Shown here piece by piece: positions 53,438-63,205 of a DNA stretch of 64,000 nucleotides. Within the stretch, counting starts at the first letter, position 1. Each line of letters opens with the position of its first letter. The position numbers were made by a program, and so were the translations under genes. Below the pieces are notes generated by a model. That model was not told the DNA's origin and did not search any database. It was given only the letters and a program-made list of their open reading frames with translations. The stretch is taken from positions 117,871 to 181,870 of the forward strand of contig JADYYK010000146.1 in NCBI GenBank assembly GCA_020853705.1. Direction: 5' to 3'. Source of the stretch: Deltaproteobacteria bacterium. GTDB lineage: Bacteria > Myxococcota_A > Polyangia > Haliangiales > JADYYK01.

Positions 53438-53473
53438 GCCGGCCGGTATAGCGGGTTTGCGCAGGTGCGGCAA
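53438..53473 (-). promoter_or_regulatory. Promoter for leaderless transcript of the MinD-like fusion gene
   Basis: Minus strand: TTGCCG (53473-53468), 17-base spacer, TATACC (53450-53445), seven bases, GTG 53437. The start point would fall on the GTG. An imperfect dyad (53518-53531 with 53561-53572) lies further upstream in the divergent gap. Confidence 0.6.
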
Positions 53474-53646
53474 CAGGGCCCGAACGCCGGGGTGCGCTCG
53501 GCCATTCCGTCGTCGGGTATGGCGCTGGCGCTCCGTTCGTCCCATGAGACAGGCGGCGCTGCGCCAGCCATAAGCCCACGAATCTCCCCGCGGCCCTGTC
53601 GGCACAGCGCGTGCTTTTCCAGGCGCTCACCAACCTGGAGGAAGTC

Positions 53647-54825
53647 ATGCGCCGCTGGTTCGCCGCCGTCACCACGCTCGTCGCCGCCACCCTGTTCACC
53701 GCCTGCGCCAGCGAACCGCTGCCCGGGGAGGAGGGCTATGAGGAGTACGCCGCCGACCAGGCCGTCGGCAGCGGCCAGCAGGGCATCATCGGCTACACGC
53801 CCAACGTCGGCCTGGCGGGGATCGTCCTCATCACGGTGCAGGGCGACGCGACCTCGCACACCGGCATGCTGGTGGCGCCCAACCTGGTGGTGACCAGCAA
53901 GGACATCCTGAACCCGCGGCCCTCGGCCTCGCGGGTCACGGTCGAGGTCGGCCTCGACTACAACCACCCCACGGGCACCGTGTTCCCGGTCGCCCAGATC
54001 ATGCACCACCCGGGCGCGCGCCTGGCCTACCTGCGCCTGAGCAGCGCGGTGGCGGGCAACCGCACCCCGATGGACACCCGCGTGCAGGCGCCCAACCTGA
54101 CCAGCCTGGCCTGCTTCGCCTATGAGGGTCGCGTGCTCAAGCGCGCCAACATGCGCGTCGCCAGCACGACCGCCGACTCGGTGAGCCTCGACAGCACCGC
54201 GTTCCACGCCATCCAGGACGCCGATGACGGCGCCGCGTGCATCGAGCTGGGCGGCGCCGGCAGCGTGGTCGGCCTGGCGGTCGGCCCCAACTTCCTGGTC
54301 CCCGGCAAGGTCGCGGCCGACTACGCGCCCATCGCGACCCAGCTGTTCCCCATCGCCGCGCAGAGCGGCCGCTTCCAGCTCTCGAACGGCAACGGCAACT
54401 GCGCGACCATCCCGGGCAACAACATGGGTGAGCACGCCCTCCTCGAGGCGCGTACCTGCGCCGGCAGCGCCGCGCAGCTGTACTACTTCGACTACCGCGT
54501 CAGCTCGACCGGCCCGGCCATCGTGAGCGCGATGAGCGGCAAGTGCCTCGACGTGTGGGACAACTCGCCGGTGGCCGGCATGCCGATCCAGACCTACACC
54601 TGCCACGGCGGGCGCAACCAGTCGTGGACCTGGTTCCTGCACAACCCGCAGGGCAGCGGCTTCGCCTACGTCTCGGGCGTGGTCCCCTTCGGCTCCAGCT
54701 CGACCATCACGTCCGCGCTGCGCTGCCTCAGCACCCGCGCCAGCGGCCAGCTGGAATCCAACGCCTGCATCACCGGCAGCCTGACCAACCACGGCCAGCG
54801 CTGGTTCATCACCTGGCGCAACTGA
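53647..54825 (+). CDS. Lipoprotein with degenerate trypsin-like domain and ricin-type lectin domain
   Basis: A 392-residue protein with GGAGGAA 4 bases before the ATG. The signal peptide ends in FTAC. Residues 40-245 follow the trypsin-like fold (HTGMLVAPNLVVTSKDIL corresponds to S-G-x-L-I-x-P-x-x-V-L-T-A-A-H-C) but the catalytic His region reads TSKDIL, the Asp region reads RLAYLRL, and the Ser region reads DADDGAACIELGG instead of GDSGGP. All three catalytic positions look lost. Residues 255-392 form a ricin-type beta-trefoil: NCATIPGNNMGEHALLEART, GKCLDVWDNSPVAGMPIQTY, NQSWTWFL, LRCLSTRASGQLESNACITG, QRWFITW. A binding rather than proteolytic function is likely; target glycan unknown. Confidence 0.8.
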   Translation: MRRWFAAVTTLVAATLFTACASEPLPGEEGYEEYAADQAVGSGQQGIIGYTPNVGLAGIVLITVQGDATSHTGMLVAPNLVVTSKDILNPRPSASRVTVEVGLDYNHPTGTVFPVAQIMHHPGARLAYLRLSSAVAGNRTPMDTRVQAPNLTSLACFAYEGRVLKRANMRVASTTADSVSLDSTAFHAIQDADDGAACIELGGAGSVVGLAVGPNFLVPGKVAADYAPIATQLFPIAAQSGRFQLSNGNGNCATIPGNNMGEHALLEARTCAGSAAQLYYFDYRVSSTGPAIVSAMSGKCLDVWDNSPVAGMPIQTYTCHGGRNQSWTWFLHNPQGSGFAYVSGVVPFGSSSTITSALRCLSTRASGQLESNACITGSLTNHGQRWFITWRN

Positions 54826-54859
54826 GGCCGCCGCGGTCGGCGCCCTTCCCTCTCACGCC

Positions 54860-55504
54860 TCAGCCCACGCGGTCCCTGAAGTCCTCCCACTCCAGCTCAC
54901 TCCACCACTCGCGCTCGACCCCCTGGCAAGTGTCGCCGAAGGACGGGCACACCACGCAGCCCTCGCCGCGCAGCCCCTCGGGATCGTCGGTCCCGGGGTA
55001 GCGCGCGACCAGGCGCTCGCCGTCGGCCCGCGCCGCGGCCGCCGCCGCGTCCGGCGCCACCTCGGGCAGCTCCAGCAGCCCCGCGCGCATGAGGCGGGTC
55101 CGGCTCTCGGGCAAGAGCACGCTGTCCTCGGCGTCGATGTGCTGCCCGAGTGGCCGCAGATAGCCATGCACCGCGGCGAGCAGCGGCGGCCCCGACGCCC
55201 GCGCTGCCACCAGCTCCGCCAGCGCCGCCAGCGCGCGCTCCATGGCGCGGTGCTGCGCCGTCAGCGCCGCCAGCGGCCCGCTGTCCGCGCCCAGCTCGGC
55301 CTCGCGCACCAGCGCCGGAAACAGCACGCCCTCCTCGCGGGCATGGTGAAAGCCGCCCGCGAAGTCACGGAAGAAGCACATGAAGCGCTCGCCATCCTCG
55401 GGCTCCGCCCCGGCGCCCCCCACCGCCCCCGCCCAGGTGCGCAGCGCCCCCGACACCGCCTCGATGAGGCGGTGCTCCGCGGCGATGGCGTCGAGGAACT
55501 TCAT
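54860..55504 (-). CDS. Hemerythrin-domain protein
   Basis: A 214-residue protein. Start ATG 55504: TAGCCT at 55517-55512 ends seven bases before it, and MKFLDAIAAEHRLIEAVSGA is the normal beginning of the family. Iron ligands: EHRLIE, FAGGFHHAREEGVLFPALV, LTAQHRAMERALAAL, LGQHIDAEDSVLLPE, giving the four-helix H...HxxxE...H...HxxxE pattern of the DUF438/hemerythrin family. Such proteins bind O2 or NO or act in redox sensing. The C-terminal tail adds GCVVCPSFGDTCQGVEREWW with three Cys that might bind metal or form a disulfide. Downstream of selA on the same strand but probably separately transcribed. Confidence 0.85.
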   Translation of the reverse strand: MKFLDAIAAEHRLIEAVSGALRTWAGAVGGAGAEPEDGERFMCFFRDFAGGFHHAREEGVLFPALVREAELGADSGPLAALTAQHRAMERALAALAELVAARASGPPLLAAVHGYLRPLGQHIDAEDSVLLPESRTRLMRAGLLELPEVAPDAAAAAARADGERLVARYPGTDDPEGLRGEGCVVCPSFGDTCQGVEREWWSELEWEDFRDRVG

Positions 55505-55603
55505 CCCCCCCAGGCTAGCAGACCGCGCGCGTTTCAGCTGAAGCGCGACCGCGGCTCCTTCAGACCCGACCACGGCGAGCCGGTGAGAGCGGGCAGTGCC
55601 GTC

Positions 55604-57019
<1,416 letters not shown>

Positions 57020-57083
57020 CCCGCCACCATACACCGCCGTCCGCCGTCACGCCCCGGCGCCATTTCCGTGGCATGCTCCGCAC

Positions 57084-57560
57084 ATGGCAGCATTCTCCCT
57101 GGAAACCCGCCCAGGAAACGGTCGCACCCACGTCGTCATCTCCGGCCTGGTCGACGAACAGGTCGACCTCACCCCCATCATCGGCCTCGACGGCACCGTC
57201 GAGCTCAACCTGAAGGGCATCCGCCGCCTCAACTCGGCCGGTGTCCGGGTCTGGGTCGACGCCCTGCGCACGCTGTCCAAGCGCGCCCGCGTCGAGGTCA
57301 TCGAGGCCTCGCCCGCCGTGGTCGACCAGCTCAACATGATCTCCGGCTTCCTGGGCGGCGGCACCCTGCGCTCGTTCTATGGCCCCATGATCTGCGAGCG
57401 CTGCGACAAGGAATCGAACCACCTGTTCGACGCCGGCGAGGTGCGCGACCTCGACCGCCTGCCGCCCGTCACCTGCGCGACCTGCAGCCAGCCGCTCGAG
57501 CTGGACGACGACGAGGACCGCTACATCCACTTCCTGCGCGAGCCGACCCGCGTGGGCTGA
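57084..57560 (+). CDS. STAS-like protein with C-terminal zinc ribbon
   Basis: A 158-residue protein. Residues 1-100 resemble a STAS domain (anti-sigma-factor antagonist fold): THVVISGLVDEQVDLTPIIG, VELNLKGIRRLNSAGVRVWV, KRARVEVIEASPAVVDQLNM; the SAG in the phospho-loop position is consistent with that fold. Residues about 112-148 carry two Cys pairs (ICERCDKESNH and CATCSQPLEL) of a zinc ribbon. CATGCT at 57072-57077 lies six bases before the ATG (possible leaderless start). Next gene is a sensor kinase 26 bases downstream, so a signalling partnership is likely but unproven. Confidence 0.75.
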   Translation: MAAFSLETRPGNGRTHVVISGLVDEQVDLTPIIGLDGTVELNLKGIRRLNSAGVRVWVDALRTLSKRARVEVIEASPAVVDQLNMISGFLGGGTLRSFYGPMICERCDKESNHLFDAGEVRDLDRLPPVTCATCSQPLELDDDEDRYIHFLREPTRVG

Positions 57561-57586
57561 GGCAACACCGAAAGCCAGCCGCCCTG

Positions 57587-59791
57587 ATGTCCATCCACTC
57601 GCTGTCCGCGCTGCTCGCAGCGATCGTGATCGCGGCCATCGGCCTCTCGGTCATCCTGCGCGACTCGCGGCGGCGCAGCTTCCGCGCCTTCGCCTTCCTG
57701 TCCTTCGTGGTCGCCCTGTGGGAGCTGTCGTCCTTCCTGGGCGCCGCCTTCATCAACCGGGTCTTCGACCTGGTCACCATCTACTTCGCCATCGCCATCC
57801 CGCCCGCGACCATCTACTTCTTTCGCTGCTTCCTCAGCGAGGATCCCACCGGCCCGCCGCCACGCCGCCCCGCCCTGGCCATCACCGTCGGCAGCGCGCT
57901 GGGCATCGCCGCGACCTGGTACGTCGTCTTCAAGCCCATCCACCTGCCGGTGTTCCTGTGGGACCTGCCGTTCGGGATCTACATCTACCTCGGCCTGTAC
58001 TCGGCCTGCCTGGAGATCTACCGGGTCTACTCGGTCACCATCTCGCGGGTCGAGAAGCAGCGCATGGGCTACCTCATCGTCGGCACCCTGGCGACGACGA
58101 CGCTGGCCTTCACGCAGTTCCTGCCCACGGTCAACGTCGCGCTGCCCACCACCGGCAACGTCCTCACCATCATCTTCCTCTACTTCCTGTCGCAGACCCT
58201 GTTCCGCTTCCGGCTCCTCGATCTGCAGGAGCTGTTCGGCAAGATGGTGGTGCTCGCCGCCCTGGTCTTCTTCCTGTCGCTGATCTACGGCGTCCTGGTC
58301 ATCTGGGTCGGCGCCGACCAGCAGGGCATGTTCTTCTTCAACACCCTGGTGGCCTCGTTCGTCATCCTCATCCTCTACGAGCCCGCGCGCGCCTTCCTGG
58401 AGAACGGCGTCAACCGCCGCCTGTTCCGCGAGAAGCACGAGCTGCGCCAGCGCCTGGAAGGCCTGCGTCGCGAGCTGGCCCAGACCATCGACGCCCCCCG
58501 CGTGGTGCAGCGCCTGCTCGACTCGCTGGGCGAGTCGCGCCGCGTCACCCACGCCTCGGTGTGGCTGCTCGACCGCGACGGCGCCCGCCTCGAGCTGGCC
58601 GGCCACTTCGGTCCGCGCCCGTCCGCCCCCCGCGTCGACCTGGCCGCGCTGCGCCCGCTGGCCGACCGTCTGCGTGCCACCGGCTACGTCACCCTGGAGG
58701 GTCTGCAGCGCGATCACGCCACCCGGGTGTCGCGCAGCGCGCACAACGCGCCGCCCGATCCCGAGCTGGAAGTGCTCGATCTGCTGGCCCAGGCGCTTGA
58801 CACCATGTCAGCCTCCGCGTGCGTCGCCATGCTGGTCGAGGGCGGCGAGCTGGTCGGCTGCCTGGCCCTGCGCGACGAGCGCCTGCGCGAGGCCTACGCC
58901 ACCGAGGAGCTCGACCACCTGCGCCTGCTGTGCACCCAGGCCGCCCTGGTGCTGCAGAACTCCGAGCTCTACGAGCGCATGAAGGAGCGCGACCGCCTGG
59001 CCGCCATCGGTGAGATGGCCGCCGGCCTGGCGCACGAGATCAGGAACCCCCTGGGCGCCATCAAGGGCGCCGCCCAGCTGCTGTTGCCCAGCGCCAGCAA
59101 CCCCGGCAACCCCGACGCCCCCACCGAGGCCCCCAACGAGTTTCTCAACGTCATCGTCGAGGAGGTCAACCGCCTCAACAAGGTGGTGTCCCAGTTCCTC
59201 GACTATGCCCGCCCCTACCGCGGCGACCCCGCCAGCCTCGACATCAACCAGGTCGTGCGCAAGACCGCCCAGCTGCTCGAGGGCCAGGCCACCGAGGGCA
59301 ACATCACGCTCGATCTCCAGCTGGAAGAGGGCCTGCCCCACGTCAACGCCGACGGCGAGCAGCTGCGCCAGGTCTTCCTGAACCTCGGCCTCAACGCCCT
59401 GCAGGCCATGGCCAGCGCCCCCGCCAACGGCAGCGCCACCCCGGCACACCGCCTGCTGCTGCAGACCCGCATGCGCCGCCGCGCCCGCCGCGGTGAACCA
59501 GCCCAGTTCGTCGAGGTGCGCTTCCACGACTCCGGCCCCGGCATCCCCGACGCCGCGCGCAAGAACCTCTTCATCCCCTTCTTCACCACCAAGGACAAGG
59601 GCACCGGCCTCGGCCTGCCCATCTGCCAGCGCATCATCCAGCACCACGGCGGCTCCATCGAGGTCAAGAGCGACCCCGGTCACGGCGCCACCTTCACCGT
59701 GCTGCTGCCGCGCGAGACCGACGGCGAGGGCGCCGCCACCACGACCGCCAAGCTGGTCGTCGGCCCACGCAGCGCCCGCCCCGAAAGCTGA
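57587..59791 (+). CDS. Membrane sensor histidine kinase with GAF domain (NtrB-like kinase core)
   Basis: A 734-residue protein. Residues 1-260 contain about seven to eight TM segments (first IHSLSALLAAIVIAAIGLS) in the manner of 7TM histidine kinase sensors. Residues about 290-450 form a GAF domain (DAPRVVQRLLDSLGESRRVT, ASVWLLDRDGARLELAG). HisKA: IGEMAAGLAHEIRNPLGAIK (phospho-His), HATPase: FLNLGLNALQAMA, VRFHDSGPGIPDAARKNLFI, PFFTTKDKGTGLGLPICQRI. The kinase core is of the NtrB/AtoS type that usually signals to sigma54-dependent response regulators. No response regulator is adjacent. The start ATG 57587 follows the STAS-like gene by 26 bases. Confidence 0.9.
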   Translation: MSIHSLSALLAAIVIAAIGLSVILRDSRRRSFRAFAFLSFVVALWELSSFLGAAFINRVFDLVTIYFAIAIPPATIYFFRCFLSEDPTGPPPRRPALAITVGSALGIAATWYVVFKPIHLPVFLWDLPFGIYIYLGLYSACLEIYRVYSVTISRVEKQRMGYLIVGTLATTTLAFTQFLPTVNVALPTTGNVLTIIFLYFLSQTLFRFRLLDLQELFGKMVVLAALVFFLSLIYGVLVIWVGADQQGMFFFNTLVASFVILILYEPARAFLENGVNRRLFREKHELRQRLEGLRRELAQTIDAPRVVQRLLDSLGESRRVTHASVWLLDRDGARLELAGHFGPRPSAPRVDLAALRPLADRLRATGYVTLEGLQRDHATRVSRSAHNAPPDPELEVLDLLAQALDTMSASACVAMLVEGGELVGCLALRDERLREAYATEELDHLRLLCTQAALVLQNSELYERMKERDRLAAIGEMAAGLAHEIRNPLGAIKGAAQLLLPSASNPGNPDAPTEAPNEFLNVIVEEVNRLNKVVSQFLDYARPYRGDPASLDINQVVRKTAQLLEGQATEGNITLDLQLEEGLPHVNADGEQLRQVFLNLGLNALQAMASAPANGSATPAHRLLLQTRMRRRARRGEPAQFVEVRFHDSGPGIPDAARKNLFIPFFTTKDKGTGLGLPICQRIIQHHGGSIEVKSDPGHGATFTVLLPRETDGEGAATTTAKLVVGPRSARPES

Positions 59792-59824
59792 ACGCCGCCC
59801 GGTCGTTATCTGTGATGCGGCTCG

Positions 59825-59853
59825 TTGACACAACCCCCGGCAAGGTCTACCAA
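59825..59853 (+). promoter_or_regulatory. Promoter-like element upstream of the PEGA protein gene
   Basis: TTGACA at 59825-59830, 17-base spacer, TACCAA at 59848-59853, then six bases to the ATG at 59860. The perfect -35 and this spacing would give a leaderless mRNA and decide the start, excluding GTG/ATG codons at 59812/59815. Confidence 0.55.
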
Positions 59854-59859
59854 TCGAAC

Positions 59860-61365
59860 ATGCGAATGCACTCCAGCTCACGGGGCGCGCTGCTGGCGAT
59901 CGCGCTGGCACTCGGCGCGCTTGCCTCCGAGCGTAGGGCGACCGCCCAGGTCCCCACCGACTCACCCAATGACCCGGCCATGCAGCAGGCCAAGGTCTTC
60001 TTCGACGAGGCCAACGACCTCTACGGCCGCCAGCTGTACACCGAGGCGGCCATGAAGTTCCGCGAGGCCTACGACTCCAAGCCGCTGGCCGCGTTCCTCT
60101 TCAACGCCGGCGTGGCCTATGAGAAGGCCAAGAACCTGCAGCAGGCCATCGAGCTGTTCCGGCGCTACCTGTCGGAGAACCCGACCGCACAGGACCGCGC
60201 CAAGCTGGAGAAGCGCATCGCCGGCCTGGAGCAGATCCTGAACCCGACGCCGGAGCCGTCGCCCGATCCCAAGAACCCCGACGGCCAGCCGCCGCCCGTG
60301 GTCAAGCCGCCGGTGCTCGAGGCGGTCAACCTGCGCGGCATCGTCAACGTCGAGACCAAGCCGCCGGGCGCCAAGATCTACCTCGACAACAAGCGCACCG
60401 GGTCGCTCGGCTCGGCGCCGTGGTCGGCCTCGCTCGAGGGCGAGCACACCCTGATCATCGAGGCCAAGGGCTTCAAGCCCGAGACCAAGAAGATCTCGCC
60501 GTCGGCCGACAAGATCCTCGAGATCTACATCGCGCTCTCCAAGGAGGACTACCTCGGCTACGTCGAGATCACCTCCAACGTGCCCAAGGCCGAGGTCTAC
60601 TTCGACAACAAGGCCAAGGGCTCCATCGGGCGCACGCCGTACACCGGCTTCCTCAAGCCCGGCAAGCACAAGCTGTGGGTCGAGCGCGACGGCTACGAGC
60701 CCATCGAGAAGGAGCTCGACATCAAGGCCGGCAAGGCCCACGAGCAGTCCATCCAGCTCGAGCCGATCGCCTATGGCTGGGTCGAGGTGCGCGCGCCCGG
60801 CCTGGCCGGCGCCGCGCTGTACGTCGACGGCAAGAAGACCTGCATCGTGCCGTGCAAGGCCCCGGTCGACGCCGGCAAGCGTCGCATCAGCGTGCGCAAG
60901 GGCGGCAAGAAGGCCTACTCGCAGAAGATCGAGATCGGCCGCGCCACCTCGACCAACTTCAAGGTCGCGCTGGCCAACAAGCCGTCGCGCTTCGACGCCT
61001 ACCTGGCGCTGTTCGCCTCCGCCGGCTTCATCGGCGGCGGGATCTACTTCGGCATGAAGTCGGCCGACGCCTATGACTCGCTGGAGGCCGACATCAAGGC
61101 GCTCGGCGGCGCGCCCATCGACTCGGGCGACTCGCGCTTCGACGACGGCAAGCTCAACGCCTACATCGCCGACGGCATGTTCGCGCTGGCCGGCGTGACC
61201 GGCCTGCTCGGCACCTACTACCTGTTCCGCGACAAGGGCGCCAGCTCGCAGGGCGTCTACCAGTCGAAGTCCCTGGTAGGGAATGACAACCAGTGGAAGC
61301 CGATCATCAAGGCCGACGTGATCGACGGCAAGAGCTGGATGCTCGGCGGCGAGGTGACGTTCTGA
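59860..61365 (+). CDS. TPR and PEGA-domain protein with C-terminal membrane segments
   Basis: A 501-residue exported protein. Signal peptide MRMHSSSRGALLAIALALG ending near ATAQ. Residues 35-115 are TPR-like (AKVFFDEANDLYGRQLYTEA, LFNAGVAYEKAKNLQQAIEL). After a Pro-rich linker come two clear PEGA domains (GIVNVETKPPGAKIYLDNKR about 150-225; GYVEITSNVPKAEVYFDNKA about 230-305) and a third diverged one (GWVEVRAPGLAGAALYVDGK). Two hydrophobic segments follow near residues 380-400 and 440-460. PEGA modules are common in myxobacterial envelope proteins. Its stop overlaps the FG-GAP lipoprotein start (TGATG), so the two are likely partners. Confidence 0.85.
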   Translation: MRMHSSSRGALLAIALALGALASERRATAQVPTDSPNDPAMQQAKVFFDEANDLYGRQLYTEAAMKFREAYDSKPLAAFLFNAGVAYEKAKNLQQAIELFRRYLSENPTAQDRAKLEKRIAGLEQILNPTPEPSPDPKNPDGQPPPVVKPPVLEAVNLRGIVNVETKPPGAKIYLDNKRTGSLGSAPWSASLEGEHTLIIEAKGFKPETKKISPSADKILEIYIALSKEDYLGYVEITSNVPKAEVYFDNKAKGSIGRTPYTGFLKPGKHKLWVERDGYEPIEKELDIKAGKAHEQSIQLEPIAYGWVEVRAPGLAGAALYVDGKKTCIVPCKAPVDAGKRRISVRKGGKKAYSQKIEIGRATSTNFKVALANKPSRFDAYLALFASAGFIGGGIYFGMKSADAYDSLEADIKALGGAPIDSGDSRFDDGKLNAYIADGMFALAGVTGLLGTYYLFRDKGASSQGVYQSKSLVGNDNQWKPIIKADVIDGKSWMLGGEVTF

Positions 61366-62738
61366 TGCGCGCCCACCGTGAAATCCTGACCATGCTGGGC
61401 GCCGCGCTGCTGGCGGCGAGCTGCAGCTTCTCGCGCTTCGACGACCTCAAGGGCGACGCCAAGGCCAAGGTGCTCGACAGCCCGTTCGGCGGCGGCGACT
61501 ACGGCGAGGTCCTGGTGACCACGCGGCCGGCGACCGGCGAGCCGCGCCTGCTGGTGGCGGCGCGCGGCCAGGCCCGCGACCTGGCGTTCTACACGTTCAC
61601 GCCGGCGGGCGGCGCCGATCTGCTCAAGCTGCGCGGCGGCGGCATGAACCTGACCGACACCGCGCGCCTCATCGACGGCCCCATCGGCGACGTCGCCGCG
61701 GCGCCCAACGGGGACATGGGCGCCCTGGTCGGCAGCGCGGCCTCGGCCAACCGCACCCTGTACTTCCTCGACTTCGACGCAAACGGCGCCCCGCGCGGGC
61801 GCGCGCTCAGCTCACCGGCGCAGTTCACCCCCGGTTTCGGCGAGAACTCGCTGGCCCTGGGTGACTTCTTCAAGAACGCCCCGGCGTCGCCCACCGACGG
61901 CGAGACCGACGCCGTGGTCGCCGGCATCCGCGAGCTGTACCTGTATCCGCAGCAGGGCCTGGGCGGCAGCGTGGCGCGCTGCCGGCTGCCGGGCGCCGAT
62001 CTGCAGAAGGGCCGCCTGGCCGGGGCCGACTTCATCGGCGGCAACGATCTGTCCGAGCTGGCCATGGGTCAGCAGCGCGCCGGCGTGCCCGGCTCGGTCG
62101 AGTTCTTCACCGTCGCCGACTTCACCCAGCTGGAGTTCCAGGGCATCAGCAACAGCACCCAGGAGGCCACGCGCATGTGCACCGGCGTGGGCACCACCAT
62201 CCCGGCGCCTGGCGGCGAGGCCTCGTTCGGCGCCACCGTGGTCGCAGGCAACGTGATCGGCGGGCCCGAGATCGACCTGGTGGTCGGCGCGCCCGAGCAG
62301 AACGTCATCTACATCTTCCCGGGCAGCGCCGCCGGCCCGCTGGTCGCGGGCTCCAAGAAGATCGACATCAGCCCCGCGGTCGGCAAGTTCGGCAGCGCCA
62401 TCGCCATCCTCGACCTCGACGGCGACGGCAAGAACGAGCTGGCCATCGGCGAGCCCCGCTTCGTGCCCCCCGGCGGCGACACCGAGGCCGGCCGCGTGCA
62501 CCTGTACGCCCTCAAGACCGACGGCGACTTCCAGGCCCTCGGCGTCCTCAACGCCCACGAGTTCTCCAGCGAGCACTTCGGCCGCGGCCTGGCCGCCCTC
62601 AAGTTCAGCGCCGGCGGCAAGACCGTCGACCAGCTGGTGGTCGGCGAGCAGGAGCAGGTCGTCGTCTACTTCGACACCAACCTCCGCTTCTCCGGCGGCG
62701 GCCTCACCCTGTCCGACGCCGACGAACGCGTCCGCTAG
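61365..62738 (+). CDS. FG-GAP/integrin-alpha-like beta-propeller lipoprotein
   Basis: A 457-residue protein whose ATG overlaps the stop of the PEGA gene. The signal peptide ends in AASC. The mature protein is built of beta-propeller blades: GGPEIDLVVGAPEQNVIYIF, AIAILDLDGDGKNELAIGEP, GRVHLYALKTDGDFQALGVL, where DLDGDGKNE is the Ca-binding loop of FG-GAP repeats. Earlier blades are more diverged (VLVTTRPATGEPRLLVAARG). Likely a surface adhesion or scaffold protein co-expressed with the TPR-PEGA protein. Ligand unknown. Confidence 0.85.
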   Translation: MRAHREILTMLGAALLAASCSFSRFDDLKGDAKAKVLDSPFGGGDYGEVLVTTRPATGEPRLLVAARGQARDLAFYTFTPAGGADLLKLRGGGMNLTDTARLIDGPIGDVAAAPNGDMGALVGSAASANRTLYFLDFDANGAPRGRALSSPAQFTPGFGENSLALGDFFKNAPASPTDGETDAVVAGIRELYLYPQQGLGGSVARCRLPGADLQKGRLAGADFIGGNDLSELAMGQQRAGVPGSVEFFTVADFTQLEFQGISNSTQEATRMCTGVGTTIPAPGGEASFGATVVAGNVIGGPEIDLVVGAPEQNVIYIFPGSAAGPLVAGSKKIDISPAVGKFGSAIAILDLDGDGKNELAIGEPRFVPPGGDTEAGRVHLYALKTDGDFQALGVLNAHEFSSEHFGRGLAALKFSAGGKTVDQLVVGEQEQVVVYFDTNLRFSGGGLTLSDADERVR

Positions 62739-63205
62739 GCCCCTCGAAGCGCAGCCTCCAGAAGACCTACTCCGCTCCCGCACCTTCCTCCGTTCGCTGA
62801 CACCCGCTGGCGGGTGAGCGCAGCCACGGCGTGCTCCGCGGCTGGGGGCTCCGCGACTCGCGGGCTCGCCAGCCATGCTCCAGGAGCAGCGGGGCGTGCC
62901 CCCCAGGGCCGAGGACGAGCCATCCGCGGTCGCCGTCGCTCTTGTGGCGACATCGACTGCTGAGCCGGCCGCATGCAGGTCGTCTCGAGGCCAGCAAACG
63001 AGCGGGGCGCGGTCACCGTCGGCATTGACCGCGCGTGAGAAGCGGCCAACGGACCCTCGAGCAGCCGGCACCAGCTCGCGGTGAACGGCCGCGTGGCCGA
63101 GGTGCAGCCGGCGCCTCGGGCGACGGGCTGCGCGGCGGCGGGCCCGACAAAGGGGCCCGCTGATCGCCGCTCCGCCTGGCGCGGCCACGCTCGGCGGGCG
63201 ACCCG
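62739..63205. other. 467-bp region without supported gene
   Basis: Only short open frames of poor codon character are present on either strand and none has a ribosome site or recognisable motif. A tight dyad CACCCG-CTGG-CGGGTG lies at 62801-62816 without a following T-run; it might be a factor-dependent terminator for the PEGA/FG-GAP operon. No tRNA, attachment site or insertion-sequence end was recognised. Confidence 0.6.

Noticed and set aside
62831..63084. Small plus-strand frames in the gene-free region
   Set aside because: No ribosome site, no recognisable composition or motif; overlapping frames on both strands are equally open.
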